24,439 bases of DNA from an uncultured Lactobacillus sp. Its GTDB lineage: Bacteria; Bacillota; Bacilli; Lactobacillales; Lactobacillaceae. Both the position numbers and the translations under genes were made by a program. How positions within the stretch are numbered: position 1 is the stretch's first letter; the number at the start of each line of letters is the position of its first letter. Where the stretch lies: positions 1-24,439 of the forward strand of contig CALNAJ010000015.1 in the NCBI GenBank assembly GCA_937874695.1, read 5' to 3'. Positions 13,864 to 23,251 of the stretch are shown in pieces. Under the pieces are notes generated by a model, which worked only from the letters and a program-made list of their open reading frames with translations, did not search any database and was not told the DNA's origin.

Positions 13864-16623
13864 ATGGTGATGGAACTATCGGAACAGGCATCAGTACTGT
13901 GGGCTAAGAAACGTTCAGAAGAAGACCACCAATATTGGTTGCCGTTAATTGTGCACTTGGTTGATACTCAAAACACAATCAATTGGCTGTTCAATCACTG
14001 GCTGAGCGCTGGGCAGCGACAATTACTCATGGGATCGCTGTCGGAAGAAGCCACGCAACATTTGGTGAAATTTGTTGGGTTCACCCACGACTTGGGGAAG
14101 GCTACGCCCAGCTTCCAAACGAAGAAATCGTATGATCGTGATGATTCGCTTGATGAGCAATTAAACAGTCGATTATCTCGTGGTGGGTTCTTAGAACTAG
14201 ATCAATTAAACTTAGCATCCGCCAACAAGTCGCCGCATGCCCTCGCCGGGGAAGCCATCCTCGAAAAATTTGGTGTACCCGAATCAATTGGTGCCATCAT
14301 TGGCGGTCACCATGGCAAGCCAGCTAGTGAGAGTCCCGATGAACAAATTGAGAATTACACGGCCAATTATTATCAGAGCGATAATAAGCCACAACTTCAG
14401 CAGCCGTGGCAACAGGTGCAAAAAGAGCTGTTTGATTATGGACTGAATTCGTCGGGCTATCAAGCCGTCACGGATATTCCAGATATTTCTCAACCACAAG
14501 CTGTCGTTTTAGAAGGGTTACTGATCATGGCAGATTGGTTAGCTTCCAGCGAGTATTTGAGTCAGGACGAAAGCGTGCCACTCTTTCCACTAATTACAGT
14601 CGACCAGTCTTGGCACGACATTGACCCGACGCGTCGGTTTCGGCAGGCGATGACGGCGTGGGATTTAGGTGGTGAATGGGATCCGCAGCGTATCGATTTG
14701 AAAGACGCTTATAAGAAGCGTTGGGGATTCAATCCACGGCCAGTTCAAAAAACGATGACGCAGGCAATCAGTGAAACTACAGATCCGGGAATGGTGATCA
14801 TTGAAGCACCAATGGGACTTGGAAAGACCGAAATTGCCTTACTAGCGGTCGAACAACTAGCGTATATTACCGGTAGAGATGGCCTCTTCATGGGTCTGCC
14901 GACGCAGGCGACGACCAATGCCATGTTTGATCGTGTGACGGATTGGTTAACCTTCTTAGCACAGTCACAAGGCGAAAACTTTCCAGTTAAGCTGATGCAT
15001 GGTAAAGCACAATTTAACCGAAATTATCAGGGTATTCCTAACGCAATGAACGTCTATGATTCTGACGATGATTTTGGAGAAGTTGTGGTTAACAGTTGGT
15101 TCTCTGGGAAAAAGTCGATCTTAACAAAGTTTGCAGTGGGGACGATCGATCACTTACTCCTGATGGGACTAAAACAAAAGCATCTGTTCCTACGACATTT
15201 AGGATTGAGCGGAAAAGTCGTGGTTATCGACGAGGCTCATGCATATGATGCGTATATGAATCAATACTTGTATAAGGCTGTTGAGTGGCTAGGTGCCTAT
15301 CACGTACCCATTGTTATTCTGTCGGCAACCTTACCAAAAGCGAAACGAAATAAGTTGCTAGAATCCTATTTGAAGGGAAAATATGGTCGGAAATACAAGC
15401 AGCAGTTGTCCGCACCCGAAGGATGGGCAGAAACCCAAGCGTATCCATTACTCAGTGTCTTAGATGGCAGCCGAATTAAACAGGTTGCAGAGTTCTCTGG
15501 TCAGAGTGATCAAAAACCAATGGCGGTTCAGGTACAACAGTTAAATTTGGCAGATGATGACTTGATTGCACAAGTTGTCGATAAAATTAGTGCGGGCGGT
15601 ATCGCTGGAATTATCGTTAATACGGTTAAGCGTGCGCAGACCTTGGCAGAGTTGGTTCCAGCCGATGTTAAACTGATGGTTTTGCATTCAGCATTCTTGG
15701 CAACGGACCGAACGAAACAAGAGACTAAGCTGCAAGCAGCCATCGGTAAGCACGGCGAACGTCCAGCCAAGATGATTGTAATTGGGACTCAAGTGTTGGA
15801 ACAGTCCTTAGATATTGATTTTGATGTTTTGTATACAGACATTGCGCCAATGGATTTGATTCTACAAAGAGCAGGTCGGCTTCATCGGCATCAGATTGCG
15901 CGTCCGGCAAGCTTACGTGCACCGCAATTATTTGTGATGGGTATTCAAGGACCCGGTGACTATGGTGATGGTAATGAGATTGTCTATGGCAAGTATCTAC
16001 TCATGAAGACCGATCATTTCATGAAGGACACGATGACTTTGCCGGACGACATTTCACCATTGGTGCAGCAGGTATATGATCCTAAAACTGATGCCGAAAT
16101 TGCCGATATCGCTGCAGCTAGAGAAAAGTTTACGACAGACTTTGATCAAGAAAAGAGAAAAGCGGGTGTCTTTCAGGTTGGGGACCCTAATTTTAGGTTC
16201 GGGGCCACGATTCATGATTGGCTGGGACGGAATCTGGGAAGCGTTGATCAAGACGAGCAGAAAGCAAGTGCTGCGGTTCGCGATATCAGAGAAACGTTGG
16301 AAGTTATTCTGGTACAACACACAGCAGAAGGCAATTTTTTGCTAGATGGTCGTCCACTAAGAGATGTGCAGCCTCAAGAAATCGCGCAGCAAGTGATTCG
16401 AATTCCAGCAGCTGTTACGCCGGGAATTGACCAAGCGATTAAGGACTTGGAGACGTTGACCAGTCGATGCTTTTTGGGATGGCAAAGCAATGTGTGGCTC
16501 AAAGGGGCACTGGCACTACCACTGGATCAAGATTTTTCAGCCGTTTTTGAGGGCTGGCAGTTGTCGTATTCTTCGGAATTCGGGCTAAAGTACGTAAAGG
16601 AAGATGAGGCTCATGGACAATAA
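13864..16623 (+). CDS. cas3: Cas3 nuclease-helicase, type I-E
   Basis: This 919-residue protein is the target-degrading nuclease-helicase recruited by Cascade. The N-terminal HD nuclease has His31, THD at 74-76, His126, HH at 150-151 and Asp225. The helicase part has Walker A APMGLGKT at 316-323, DEAH at 457-460, SAT at 488-490, motif V (IGTQVLEQSLDIDFD, from 641) and motif VI QRAGRLHRH at 669-677; a C-terminal domain completes the normal length. All expected catalytic residues are present, so it looks active. ATG 13864 is supported by GGGGCGGG a few bases upstream; ATG 13870 is possible but too far from it. It is the first gene of the operon, and its last 11 bases overlap casA. Confidence 0.97.
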   Translation: MVMELSEQASVLWAKKRSEEDHQYWLPLIVHLVDTQNTINWLFNHWLSAGQRQLLMGSLSEEATQHLVKFVGFTHDLGKATPSFQTKKSYDRDDSLDEQLNSRLSRGGFLELDQLNLASANKSPHALAGEAILEKFGVPESIGAIIGGHHGKPASESPDEQIENYTANYYQSDNKPQLQQPWQQVQKELFDYGLNSSGYQAVTDIPDISQPQAVVLEGLLIMADWLASSEYLSQDESVPLFPLITVDQSWHDIDPTRRFRQAMTAWDLGGEWDPQRIDLKDAYKKRWGFNPRPVQKTMTQAISETTDPGMVIIEAPMGLGKTEIALLAVEQLAYITGRDGLFMGLPTQATTNAMFDRVTDWLTFLAQSQGENFPVKLMHGKAQFNRNYQGIPNAMNVYDSDDDFGEVVVNSWFSGKKSILTKFAVGTIDHLLLMGLKQKHLFLRHLGLSGKVVVIDEAHAYDAYMNQYLYKAVEWLGAYHVPIVILSATLPKAKRNKLLESYLKGKYGRKYKQQLSAPEGWAETQAYPLLSVLDGSRIKQVAEFSGQSDQKPMAVQVQQLNLADDDLIAQVVDKISAGGIAGIIVNTVKRAQTLAELVPADVKLMVLHSAFLATDRTKQETKLQAAIGKHGERPAKMIVIGTQVLEQSLDIDFDVLYTDIAPMDLILQRAGRLHRHQIARPASLRAPQLFVMGIQGPGDYGDGNEIVYGKYLLMKTDHFMKDTMTLPDDISPLVQQVYDPKTDAEIADIAAAREKFTTDFDQEKRKAGVFQVGDPNFRFGATIHDWLGRNLGSVDQDEQKASAAVRDIRETLEVILVQHTAEGNFLLDGRPLRDVQPQEIAQQVIRIPAAVTPGIDQAIKDLETLTSRCFLGWQSNVWLKGALALPLDQDFSAVFEGWQLSYSSEFGLKYVKEDEAHGQ

Positions 16624-18316
16624 AAGCTTTAATTTAATAACGGAACCGTGGCTTAAAGTCATTGAATTGGATACAGATCGAGAACGCATGGTTTCTTTGG
16701 CCGACCTGTTTGAGAATGCGCAAGATTATCGTCAACTGGCTGGTGAAATGCGTAGTCAGGATTTGGCCATTCTACGTTTCTTGTTGGCAATTTTAACGAC
16801 CGTTTACTCGCGTTTTGACGCGGCTGGCGAAGTATATCCTTGGCTAAAGGCGAGTGCACAGTCACCGCAAACGTTTGAAATTGATCAGGATGAATTTAGC
16901 CAGGATGCGAGTCAGGAAGATCTGCTAGAGACGTGGCAACGCCTTTACAAAGCTGGTAAATTTTCTGAAGTGGTTACGCGTTACTTAAAGGCATACGCCG
17001 ATCGGTTTGATTTCTTTGGTCAGAAACCTTTTTATCAGGTGACGACCGAAGATTACGATGCCTTGGTTCCCAAGAATAAAAGCGTTGCTGCAGGCAAGGG
17101 ACAGGTTTTAGTTAAACAACTCAATCGGCGGGTTTCCGAAAGTGCACATTCACCGGCCATCTTTGCGCCGAAGTCTGGCGAAGTTAAAAATGAGATGTCG
17201 TTAGATGAGCTAGTTCGTTGGTTGATTACGTATCAGAATTTCACTGGCGTTACCGACAAAACTAAGGTCGAAACGGAAGAAAAATTTTCGAATTCGGCCG
17301 GGTGGATTTATCGAATCAACCCAGTTTTTGCCAAAGGAAACTCTCTTTTTGAGACGTTGCTGTTGAATCTAATCTTGGTCGATAAGCGAGACGATTCTGG
17401 CGATTCCATCCTGCAGAAACCAGTGTGGGAGTACCAGTCAATTCGGGCATATATTGATCAACGGAAAAAACAAGTTTTGCCAAGTAATATTTCAGAACTA
17501 TATACGGCTTGGTCCAGAATTATCCATATTGAGTGGGATGAAACGGGCCAACCAACTCTCTTTAGCGCCGGGATTCCAATGTTTGGCTACGATAATGCGT
17601 TGATTGAACCGATGACGACTTGGCGACGAGACAAGAAGACCAACGACTATCGACCGGCAGCCAAGGGATTACGTTCACTGGGGATTGCGATGTGGCGTAA
17701 CTTTGGTCAATACGTCAAGGTTAGAGAGGCCGACGATATTCATGAGCCCGGATTAGTTGTGTGGCTCCGGCTCCTTAAATCTCAGCACCTGATTGCTCAC
17801 GACAAACCATTACTCTTGAATTCAGCGGTCCTGATTAGCGATGGCAATGCGACGTCGCAGTCGCCTGCCGCAGAAGTGGTGGATGACATGCAGATGCAGG
17901 CGGATGTTCTGTTTGATTCGGAGATAGCGGATTATTGGCCAGTGCGAATTGAAGACGTGATTGAACTCACACAGACTGTGGGGACCGATTACTATCACTT
18001 TGCTAGTGACATTGGAAAGATTCGTAATCTAGATGTACGGTCGTTTGCTGGTGGCATGAGTGCGAAGTTTTATGAGCGGTTAAATGAGCCCTTCAAAGAT
18101 TGGTTAGAGGGACTGACGGGCCAAGATGACCGGGAAGCAAAAATTAATTTATGGAAAACGCAGCTCAAAGAGATTGTGACAATGGCAACGGACGATGTCA
18201 TGCAGGCAAGCTCACCCAGAGACATCAAGGGTATCTCAGGCGAACGTGGTCCATTAAATATCTTCACCGCGAAGAATCACTTGATGTATAACGTCCGGGT
18301 TCATCTTAATCTGTAG
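16613..18316 (+). CDS. casA: Cascade large subunit Cse1/CasA
   Basis: This 567-residue protein is the large subunit of type I-E Cascade (Cas8e). In the family it reads the PAM, helps open the duplex and docks Cas3. It begins with the signature NKSFNLITEPWLKV, then has the family segments RSQDLAILRFLLAIL (about 48-62) and FFGQKPFYQV (about 134-143), and a helical C-terminal bundle. I took ATG 16613 because family members start right before (N/K)SFNL and GAGG lies just upstream; ATG 16604 would add three residues. The gene overlaps cas3 by 11 bp. Sequence divergence from E. coli in the PAM-reading loops is expected, because the inferred PAM ends in a pyrimidine. Confidence 0.95.
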   Translation: MDNKSFNLITEPWLKVIELDTDRERMVSLADLFENAQDYRQLAGEMRSQDLAILRFLLAILTTVYSRFDAAGEVYPWLKASAQSPQTFEIDQDEFSQDASQEDLLETWQRLYKAGKFSEVVTRYLKAYADRFDFFGQKPFYQVTTEDYDALVPKNKSVAAGKGQVLVKQLNRRVSESAHSPAIFAPKSGEVKNEMSLDELVRWLITYQNFTGVTDKTKVETEEKFSNSAGWIYRINPVFAKGNSLFETLLLNLILVDKRDDSGDSILQKPVWEYQSIRAYIDQRKKQVLPSNISELYTAWSRIIHIEWDETGQPTLFSAGIPMFGYDNALIEPMTTWRRDKKTNDYRPAAKGLRSLGIAMWRNFGQYVKVREADDIHEPGLVVWLRLLKSQHLIAHDKPLLLNSAVLISDGNATSQSPAAEVVDDMQMQADVLFDSEIADYWPVRIEDVIELTQTVGTDYYHFASDIGKIRNLDVRSFAGGMSAKFYERLNEPFKDWLEGLTGQDDREAKINLWKTQLKEIVTMATDDVMQASSPRDIKGISGERGPLNIFTAKNHLMYNVRVHLNL

Positions 18317-18335
18317 GAGAGGTGATGGCAGAACT

Positions 18336-18938
18336 ATGACATATGAAATTGAGAAAACAACAAGCTGGATTATTAGCGATCTTTATCGCGGAGGCAATCC
18401 CAACAAAGCAGTTCTATCCAGTCTAAGAAATGCGGCTACTATGGAAAGTCAACGGGCACAGGCGGTGTGGCCAATCATGATGGCACGGCTGGATGCACGA
18501 TATCTGAGTAGAAATGGCACGCCGACTTCGGCTGAGACGGCCGTGTACGCTGCACTGCGGTTCTACGCTATTCATCAGCAAGGTAAGGAACAATCCGTGT
18601 ATGGTTCAGCTGGTGGTGAAGACCCCGAAGGACAGCAACTCTTTGAAGCATTGGGCAAGATGCGCAGAAATGAAGAGACACGGGTGGCATTGGATCGTCG
18701 AGTTCAGCCATTATTAGCGACGACCAATGCGGCGAGTGTGATTAATGGACTGTCACATTTGGTTAGCATCTTAAAGGCCAACAATGGTACTCAAAAGATA
18801 GATTATGCGCACCTGGCACAGGATTTATATGGGTTACAAGGAAGCTATGAGCGCGCCAATCGCGTTCGCTTAATTTGGGGCCAACAGTATTTTCGGGAAA
18901 ATCAGGCAGGATCTAAAACTAAAGGAGAGAAAAACTAA
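18336..18938 (+). CDS. casB: Cascade small subunit Cse2/CasB
   Basis: This 200-residue, mostly helical protein is the Cse2 small subunit, present twice in type I-E Cascade, where it binds the displaced DNA strand and stabilises the R-loop. Family signs are the basic segments NPNKAVLSSLRNA and RYLSRNGT, the YAALRFYAIHQQGK helix, and the C-terminal QDLYGLQGSYERANRVRLIWGQQYF. AGGAGAGG lies upstream of ATG 18336, the only good in-frame start. It follows casA after 19 bp, and its TAA shares one base with the cas7 ATG. Confidence 0.94.
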   Translation: MTYEIEKTTSWIISDLYRGGNPNKAVLSSLRNAATMESQRAQAVWPIMMARLDARYLSRNGTPTSAETAVYAALRFYAIHQQGKEQSVYGSAGGEDPEGQQLFEALGKMRRNEETRVALDRRVQPLLATTNAASVINGLSHLVSILKANNGTQKIDYAHLAQDLYGLQGSYERANRVRLIWGQQYFRENQAGSKTKGEKN

Positions 18939-20011
18939 TGACTGAAAGAAACTTATATGTCGACGTGAATGTTTTACAAACCGTGCCATCTTCAAATATC
19001 AACCGTGATGATACTGGGGCACCTAAGACGGCGCTCTATGGTGGGGTTACGCGGGCACGGGTCTCTTCACAGAGTTGGAAGAAAGCCGTTCGGGATATCT
19101 TTAAAGCAGATAATGTTTCTGCAGGAACGCGGACAAAAAAAGCAGCTGATTTGTTGGCGAAACAACTGAAAAAGCTTGATGCCTCGTTGGATGATGGGAC
19201 AGCAATGGAGAAAGTTGGGGAAATCTTCAAAACAGCTGGCATTAAGCTGGATAAAAACAACGAAACTGGCGCGCTGTTACTGATCAGCCGGGGCCAAATC
19301 GACAAGTTGGCCCAATATGCGCTAGATAACGAAGAGTTAGATAAAAAGGAAGTTAAGAAGGTTCTGAAAGGGGACCAATCCCTGGATCTGGCTTTATTTG
19401 GTCGGATGGTAGCGGATAATCCCGAATTAAATGTTGACGCGTCAGCTCAGGTGGCTCATGCAGTTTCAACCCATGAAGTTGTTCCAGAATACGATTACTT
19501 TACAGCGTTGGATGACGAACAACCTAAGGATACGGCTGGTGCCGCTATGCTTGGGAGTATCGATTTTAACTCCGCAACGCTCTACCGTTATGCGAACGTG
19601 AATATGAATGAGTTGGTACATAACTTAAACGCAACGGATGCCATTCATGGAGTGACGGACTTCATCAAAGACTTCTTGATCTCTATGCCAACTGGAAAGC
19701 AAAATACTTTTGCTAATAAAACACTGCCTAGCTATGTCCTGGTTACACTCCGGACGGATACACCTGTCAATCTCGTGTCGGCTTTTGAAGAACCGGTAAC
19801 GTCCAATCATGGATACGTTAAGAAGTCAATCGACAAACTTGAAGCTGAATATAACCGGACTAGTGAATACGTTGATCAACCAATTACTACGTTGGTTCTG
19901 GGCAAAGCAGACTCTCAAGTTGGGGAAAGCGTGGCCAACCTATCCGAACTTCTAGAGAAGGTGACGGCAGCGTTATCAGAGGTGGTTCAGGATGAAAACA
20001 CTAACGATTAA
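18938..20011 (+). CDS. cas7e: Cascade backbone Cas7e (CasC/Cse4)
   Basis: This 357-residue protein is the backbone subunit that coats the guide, six copies in E. coli. The highly conserved N-terminal block PSSNINRDDTGAPKTALYGG (17-36) and RARVSSQSWKKA (39-50) identify it. Later GSIDFNSATLYRYANVNM and SYVLVTLRTDTPVNL are also typical of the family. AAAGGAG lies 10 nt before the ATG. Its last 20 bases overlap cas5e, so Cas7 and Cas5 production is coupled. Confidence 0.97.
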   Translation: MTERNLYVDVNVLQTVPSSNINRDDTGAPKTALYGGVTRARVSSQSWKKAVRDIFKADNVSAGTRTKKAADLLAKQLKKLDASLDDGTAMEKVGEIFKTAGIKLDKNNETGALLLISRGQIDKLAQYALDNEELDKKEVKKVLKGDQSLDLALFGRMVADNPELNVDASAQVAHAVSTHEVVPEYDYFTALDDEQPKDTAGAAMLGSIDFNSATLYRYANVNMNELVHNLNATDAIHGVTDFIKDFLISMPTGKQNTFANKTLPSYVLVTLRTDTPVNLVSAFEEPVTSNHGYVKKSIDKLEAEYNRTSEYVDQPITTLVLGKADSQVGESVANLSELLEKVTAALSEVVQDENTND

Positions 20012-20702
20012 ATTAACGGCACCGTTGCAATCGTATGGGAATGAGGCAACCTTTGAGCGGCGGACAACGAATGATTATCCAACTAAGAGTGCAGTGATTG
20101 GCATGGTAGCAGCGGCCCTCGGATATCGTAGAGCAGATGCCCGTATTGCGAGCCTAAATGAGTTGCACTTTGCGGTTAGGGTCGATCAAATTGGCCGGAA
20201 TCTGACGGATTTTCAAACGGTTGAGTGGAAGAAGGATACGCGAAAAATCACGTATCGGGATTACATTCAGGATGCAATATTCGTGGTAGCTTTAGGTAGT
20301 GAGAATGAAGCCTTAATTGATGAAGTTAAGTTTGCCCTTAAGCATCCCAAGTTCCAATTGTTCTTGGGACGTCGTTCGAATGCCCCTGCGGGTGTGCTTC
20401 AACTCCACGAATTTTCTGAAGAAGCCCCGATTGAAGTCCTGAAGCAGTTCGCTTGGCAGGCAGCGCCGTGGTATCAACAAAAGCGGAGCCCCCAAACACT
20501 TGAAGTCTTTGCCGATGCCGATTTGATTTCAGATCATTCAGACGTCATGGTTAAGGACCGAGTAGTGTCCTTTGATCAGCGCAATCGGCGTTATGGGTTT
20601 CGTGCAATCTCCAGAATCAGGATTGGGGTAACCAATCTTAAAACACAGAGTGATGACGCTGATACGCAGCACGATATCATGGGGTCCCTCGGAGAGGAGT
20701 AA
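19992..20702 (+). CDS. cas5e: Cascade subunit Cas5e (CasD)
   Basis: This 236-residue RAMP-family protein caps the 5' handle of the crRNA. The N-terminal ferredoxin-like fold carries APLQSYG (10-16) and then DYPTKSAVIGMVAAALGYRR (28-47), the Cas5 signature. The central F-LGRRSNAP segment is also typical. The start lies inside the end of cas7e with GAGGTGG upstream. It would contact the first handle base, which differs between the two arrays (G or T at repeat position 22). Confidence 0.96.
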   Translation: MKTLTIKLTAPLQSYGNEATFERRTTNDYPTKSAVIGMVAAALGYRRADARIASLNELHFAVRVDQIGRNLTDFQTVEWKKDTRKITYRDYIQDAIFVVALGSENEALIDEVKFALKHPKFQLFLGRRSNAPAGVLQLHEFSEEAPIEVLKQFAWQAAPWYQQKRSPQTLEVFADADLISDHSDVMVKDRVVSFDQRNRRYGFRAISRIRIGVTNLKTQSDDADTQHDIMGSLGEE

Positions 20703-20704
20703 GT

Positions 20705-21376
20705 ATGTACTTATCAAGAGTAGAAATTGATAGCAAAAATCGTGCGAAGACAAAAGATCTCACGCACCTTGGCGCCTATCATAATTGGGTGGAACAAAGC
20801 TTTCCTGAGGAAGTCGCAACGAATCAGCGTAGCCGACATCTTTGGCGAATTGATCAGTTGGCGGGTAAGCGATACTTGCTCATTTTAAGCGAGAATAAAC
20901 CGGATGTGATGGCGCTCGAGCGGTACGGTGTTTCAGAGACGGCGATGGTTAAGTCATACGATCATCTGGTAGACAGCATTCAGGAGGGACAGGTCTTCCA
21001 ATTTCGCCTAACAGCCAATCCGAGTTATCGGGCAAAGACGGTTGGCACTAAGCAGGGGCGGGTTGTGCCTCATATTACGGTGGCACAACAGCGCCTGTGG
21101 TTGGCAGATCGGGCTGAAAAATCTGGCTTTCAATTGATTAAACAGAGTGTCGTTGGTGAGGCCGATGATAAAACGACTTTAGCATTTGATATCGTCAGTC
21201 GTGATTGGCCAGTTCTGCATCGGAAGGCCGGGCATGGTCCACGACTGAGCCGGGTTACTTTCGAAGGACTCCTACGCGTTAGCGATGTGGCCGAATTTAA
21301 GCAAACTCTGACGCAAGGAATTGGTCGGGAAAAAGCTTTTGGTATGGGATTAATGACGGTGATTCCGGAGGCGTAA
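20705..21376 (+). CDS. cas6e: crRNA endonuclease Cas6e (CasE)
   Basis: This 223-residue protein cuts pre-crRNA at the 3' base of the repeat hairpin and stays bound to it. It starts MYLSRVEID like its relatives. His26 occupies the place of the catalytic His20 of E. coli CasE, eight residues before the FP pair. The second RAMP domain has VTFEGLLRV and the glycine-rich loop GIGREKAFGMGL. With this repeat, cutting after GTGGGG would leave GTGATCC plus one base as the handle. ATG 20705 is 2 bp after cas5e, with GGAGAGGAG upstream. Confidence 0.96.
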   Translation: MYLSRVEIDSKNRAKTKDLTHLGAYHNWVEQSFPEEVATNQRSRHLWRIDQLAGKRYLLILSENKPDVMALERYGVSETAMVKSYDHLVDSIQEGQVFQFRLTANPSYRAKTVGTKQGRVVPHITVAQQRLWLADRAEKSGFQLIKQSVVGEADDKTTLAFDIVSRDWPVLHRKAGHGPRLSRVTFEGLLRVSDVAEFKQTLTQGIGREKAFGMGLMTVIPEA

Positions 21377-21378
21377 TC

Positions 21379-22335
21379 ATGTCAAAAAAGGAAGTCGGTG
21401 CTAAGAAGCCGGAACGCTATGAGCTTGGTCGTGTGCGCGATCGAATCACGTTTCTATATTTAGAACATGCCAAGCTCAACCGGCAAGACAGCGCCATTCA
21501 AGTCATGGATCAACGAGGCATTGTTTACGTTCCCGCAGCGATACTAAGTGTGTTGATGCTTGGACCGGGTGTGGACGTGACGCATCGTGCCATGGAGTTG
21601 ATTGGAGAATCTGGCCTGGGAGTCGTTTGGGTTGGAGAACGAGGCGTTCGTCAGTACGCGTATGGGCGTTCGCTGAACCATTCCTCAGCGTTACTTGAAG
21701 CGCAGGCTAAGTTAGTGTCAAACCAGCGGTCGCGGCTAATGGTGGCTCGTGAGATGTATCAGATGCGTTTTCCCAATGACGATGTTTCCCAGTTAAGCAT
21801 GCAGCAGTTGCGAGGAAAAGAGGGGGCACGGGTCCGTCAGGTTTATCTTGAGCAGTCACGGAGGACCGGGGTTGCTTGGTCTCATCGGGAGTATAATCCG
21901 GATGACTTTGATTCGGGAACGCCGATTAACAAGGCGTTAACGGCAGCGCATCAGGCAATTTATGGTCTGAGTTATAGTGTGATCGCTGCGCTAGGTGCCT
22001 CGGCGGGGTTAGGATTTGTCCACACGGGGCATGATCTATCCTTTGTGTATGATTTTGCCGATTTGTATAAAGCAGAATACTCTATTCCAATCGCTTTTAG
22101 TGTGGCCGAAAAGTTCGGGGCCGATCCGGATATTGGCTCCAGAACACGGTTGGCCATGCGAGATGCCTTTGTAGATGGCAAACTGATCATTCGGATGGTA
22201 AAGGATTTGAAGGCTCTCCTAGGCATGCCAGCCGATGCTGAAGAGGCTGAGGTGGTTAGTCTGTGGGATGACCGTCTGGGCCTTCAAAAATTTGGCGTTC
22301 AGTATCATGAGCTGCAAGAAGATGATAGCCGATGA
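21379..22335 (+). CDS. cas1e: CRISPR integrase Cas1 (type I-E)
   Basis: This 318-residue integrase inserts new spacers at the leader end as a complex with Cas2. Metal-binding residues expected from E. coli Cas1 are present: Glu148 in LRGKEGARVR, His215 in GFVHTGHDLSFVYDF, and Asp225 and Asp228. The N-terminal beta domain ends in VWVGERGVRQYAYG, and an acidic tail follows the helical domain. GGAGG lies upstream of ATG 21379, 2 bp past cas6e. Its stop overlaps the cas2 start (ATGA). Confidence 0.97.
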   Translation: MSKKEVGAKKPERYELGRVRDRITFLYLEHAKLNRQDSAIQVMDQRGIVYVPAAILSVLMLGPGVDVTHRAMELIGESGLGVVWVGERGVRQYAYGRSLNHSSALLEAQAKLVSNQRSRLMVAREMYQMRFPNDDVSQLSMQQLRGKEGARVRQVYLEQSRRTGVAWSHREYNPDDFDSGTPINKALTAAHQAIYGLSYSVIAALGASAGLGFVHTGHDLSFVYDFADLYKAEYSIPIAFSVAEKFGADPDIGSRTRLAMRDAFVDGKLIIRMVKDLKALLGMPADAEEAEVVSLWDDRLGLQKFGVQYHELQEDDSR

Positions 22336-23222
22336 TTGTCATCACTTTGACGAAGGTTCCTAAGTCACTAAGTGGGGACCTAACAAAATGGTACCAAGAA
22401 ATTCAGACGGGCGTTTACGTCGGTAACGTGAGTGCGCGGATTCGAGATATGTTATGGGATAGAATCATGAAGAATATAGGCCATGGTGAAGCTACCATGG
22501 TCTATAATGCTAACAACGAATTTGGCTATCAATTCAGAACGACGCGTAAGGATCGGGAGGTCATCGATTTTGATGGTATTCCGCTGATGATGCATTTGAA
22601 TGAGGCAAATGGGTCAGTCAAGCATGGATTCAGTGATGCTGCAAAATTCCATAAAGCCAAGGTCATGACGCGGAAGCTATCGCGAAGACCCCATCGTTCA
22701 TCAGGATCAGCAATGGTCACGGTTGACCTGGAGACCACTGGATTGGATCCCACGAAGGATGAAATTATCTCAATTGGAGCCGTGAAACAGGAAAGCGGGG
22801 CCAAGGTGGAGCAGTTCTATAAGCTGGTTAAAATTAATCGGTCTGTTCCGCCTAAAATTACAGAGCTAACTAAAATAACTTCTGAGATGTTGAAGTCTGA
22901 TGGTGTTGACTTGGCGTCGAGTATGCAGGACCTGAGAGATTTTGTCGGAGACAACGTGATTATTGGGTATAATTTACGATTTGATGAAGCATTTCTGACC
23001 AATGGTTTCAGAAAAATTGGGCAACCAGACTTTGCCAATCGGATGTTAGATTTGATGCCGGTGGTTAAGAAGGCCAATAAGTTTCTGGATAATTACCGAC
23101 TACAAACGGTCATGGATGAGTATGACATCAAAAATGAAGAGCCCCATAATTCGTTGGCAGATGCCCAAGCAACTTTTGAGTTGGCAACCAAGTTAATGGA
23201 AAACGGGACTTTTGAGATTTAA
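22332..23222 (+). CDS. cas2e: Cas2-DnaQ fusion (Cas2e with DEDDh exonuclease)
   Basis: This 296-residue protein joins Cas2e to a DnaQ-like 3'-5' exonuclease. Residues 1-about 95 are Cas2e (MIVITLTKVPKSLSGDLTKW, then GVYVGNVSARIRDMLWDRI). A basic linker (about 106-124) follows. Residues about 128-290 are the exonuclease with all five DEDDh residues: Asp132 and Glu134 (VDLETTG), Asp218 (NLRFDEA), His272 and Asp277 (HNSLADAQ). Such fusions are known, for example in streptococcal type I-E systems; the exonuclease is thought to trim prespacers so that PAM-end and non-PAM-end are inserted in the right order. Its start overlaps cas1 by 4 bp. Its final codons match the leader of array 1 and probably form part of the array 2 leader. 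Confidence 0.96.
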   Translation: MIVITLTKVPKSLSGDLTKWYQEIQTGVYVGNVSARIRDMLWDRIMKNIGHGEATMVYNANNEFGYQFRTTRKDREVIDFDGIPLMMHLNEANGSVKHGFSDAAKFHKAKVMTRKLSRRPHRSSGSAMVTVDLETTGLDPTKDEIISIGAVKQESGAKVEQFYKLVKINRSVPPKITELTKITSEMLKSDGVDLASSMQDLRDFVGDNVIIGYNLRFDEAFLTNGFRKIGQPDFANRMLDLMPVVKKANKFLDNYRLQTVMDEYDIKNEEPHNSLADAQATFELATKLMENGTFEI

Positions 23223-23251
23223 GAATCGCGGTATAACTGCGTTTTCTTAGT
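23186..23251 (+). promoter_or_regulatory. Leader of CRISPR array 2, overlapping the cas2 end
   Basis: Only 29 bp lie between the cas2 stop and the first repeat of array 2. The match to the array 1 leader (47 of 66, no gaps) begins 37 bp inside cas2. Both leaders end in TTAGT right before the repeat. The leader therefore seems to include coding DNA for the last residues of Cas2-DnaQ. No separate promoter is obvious, so array 2 may be transcribed with the cas operon. Confidence 0.65.
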
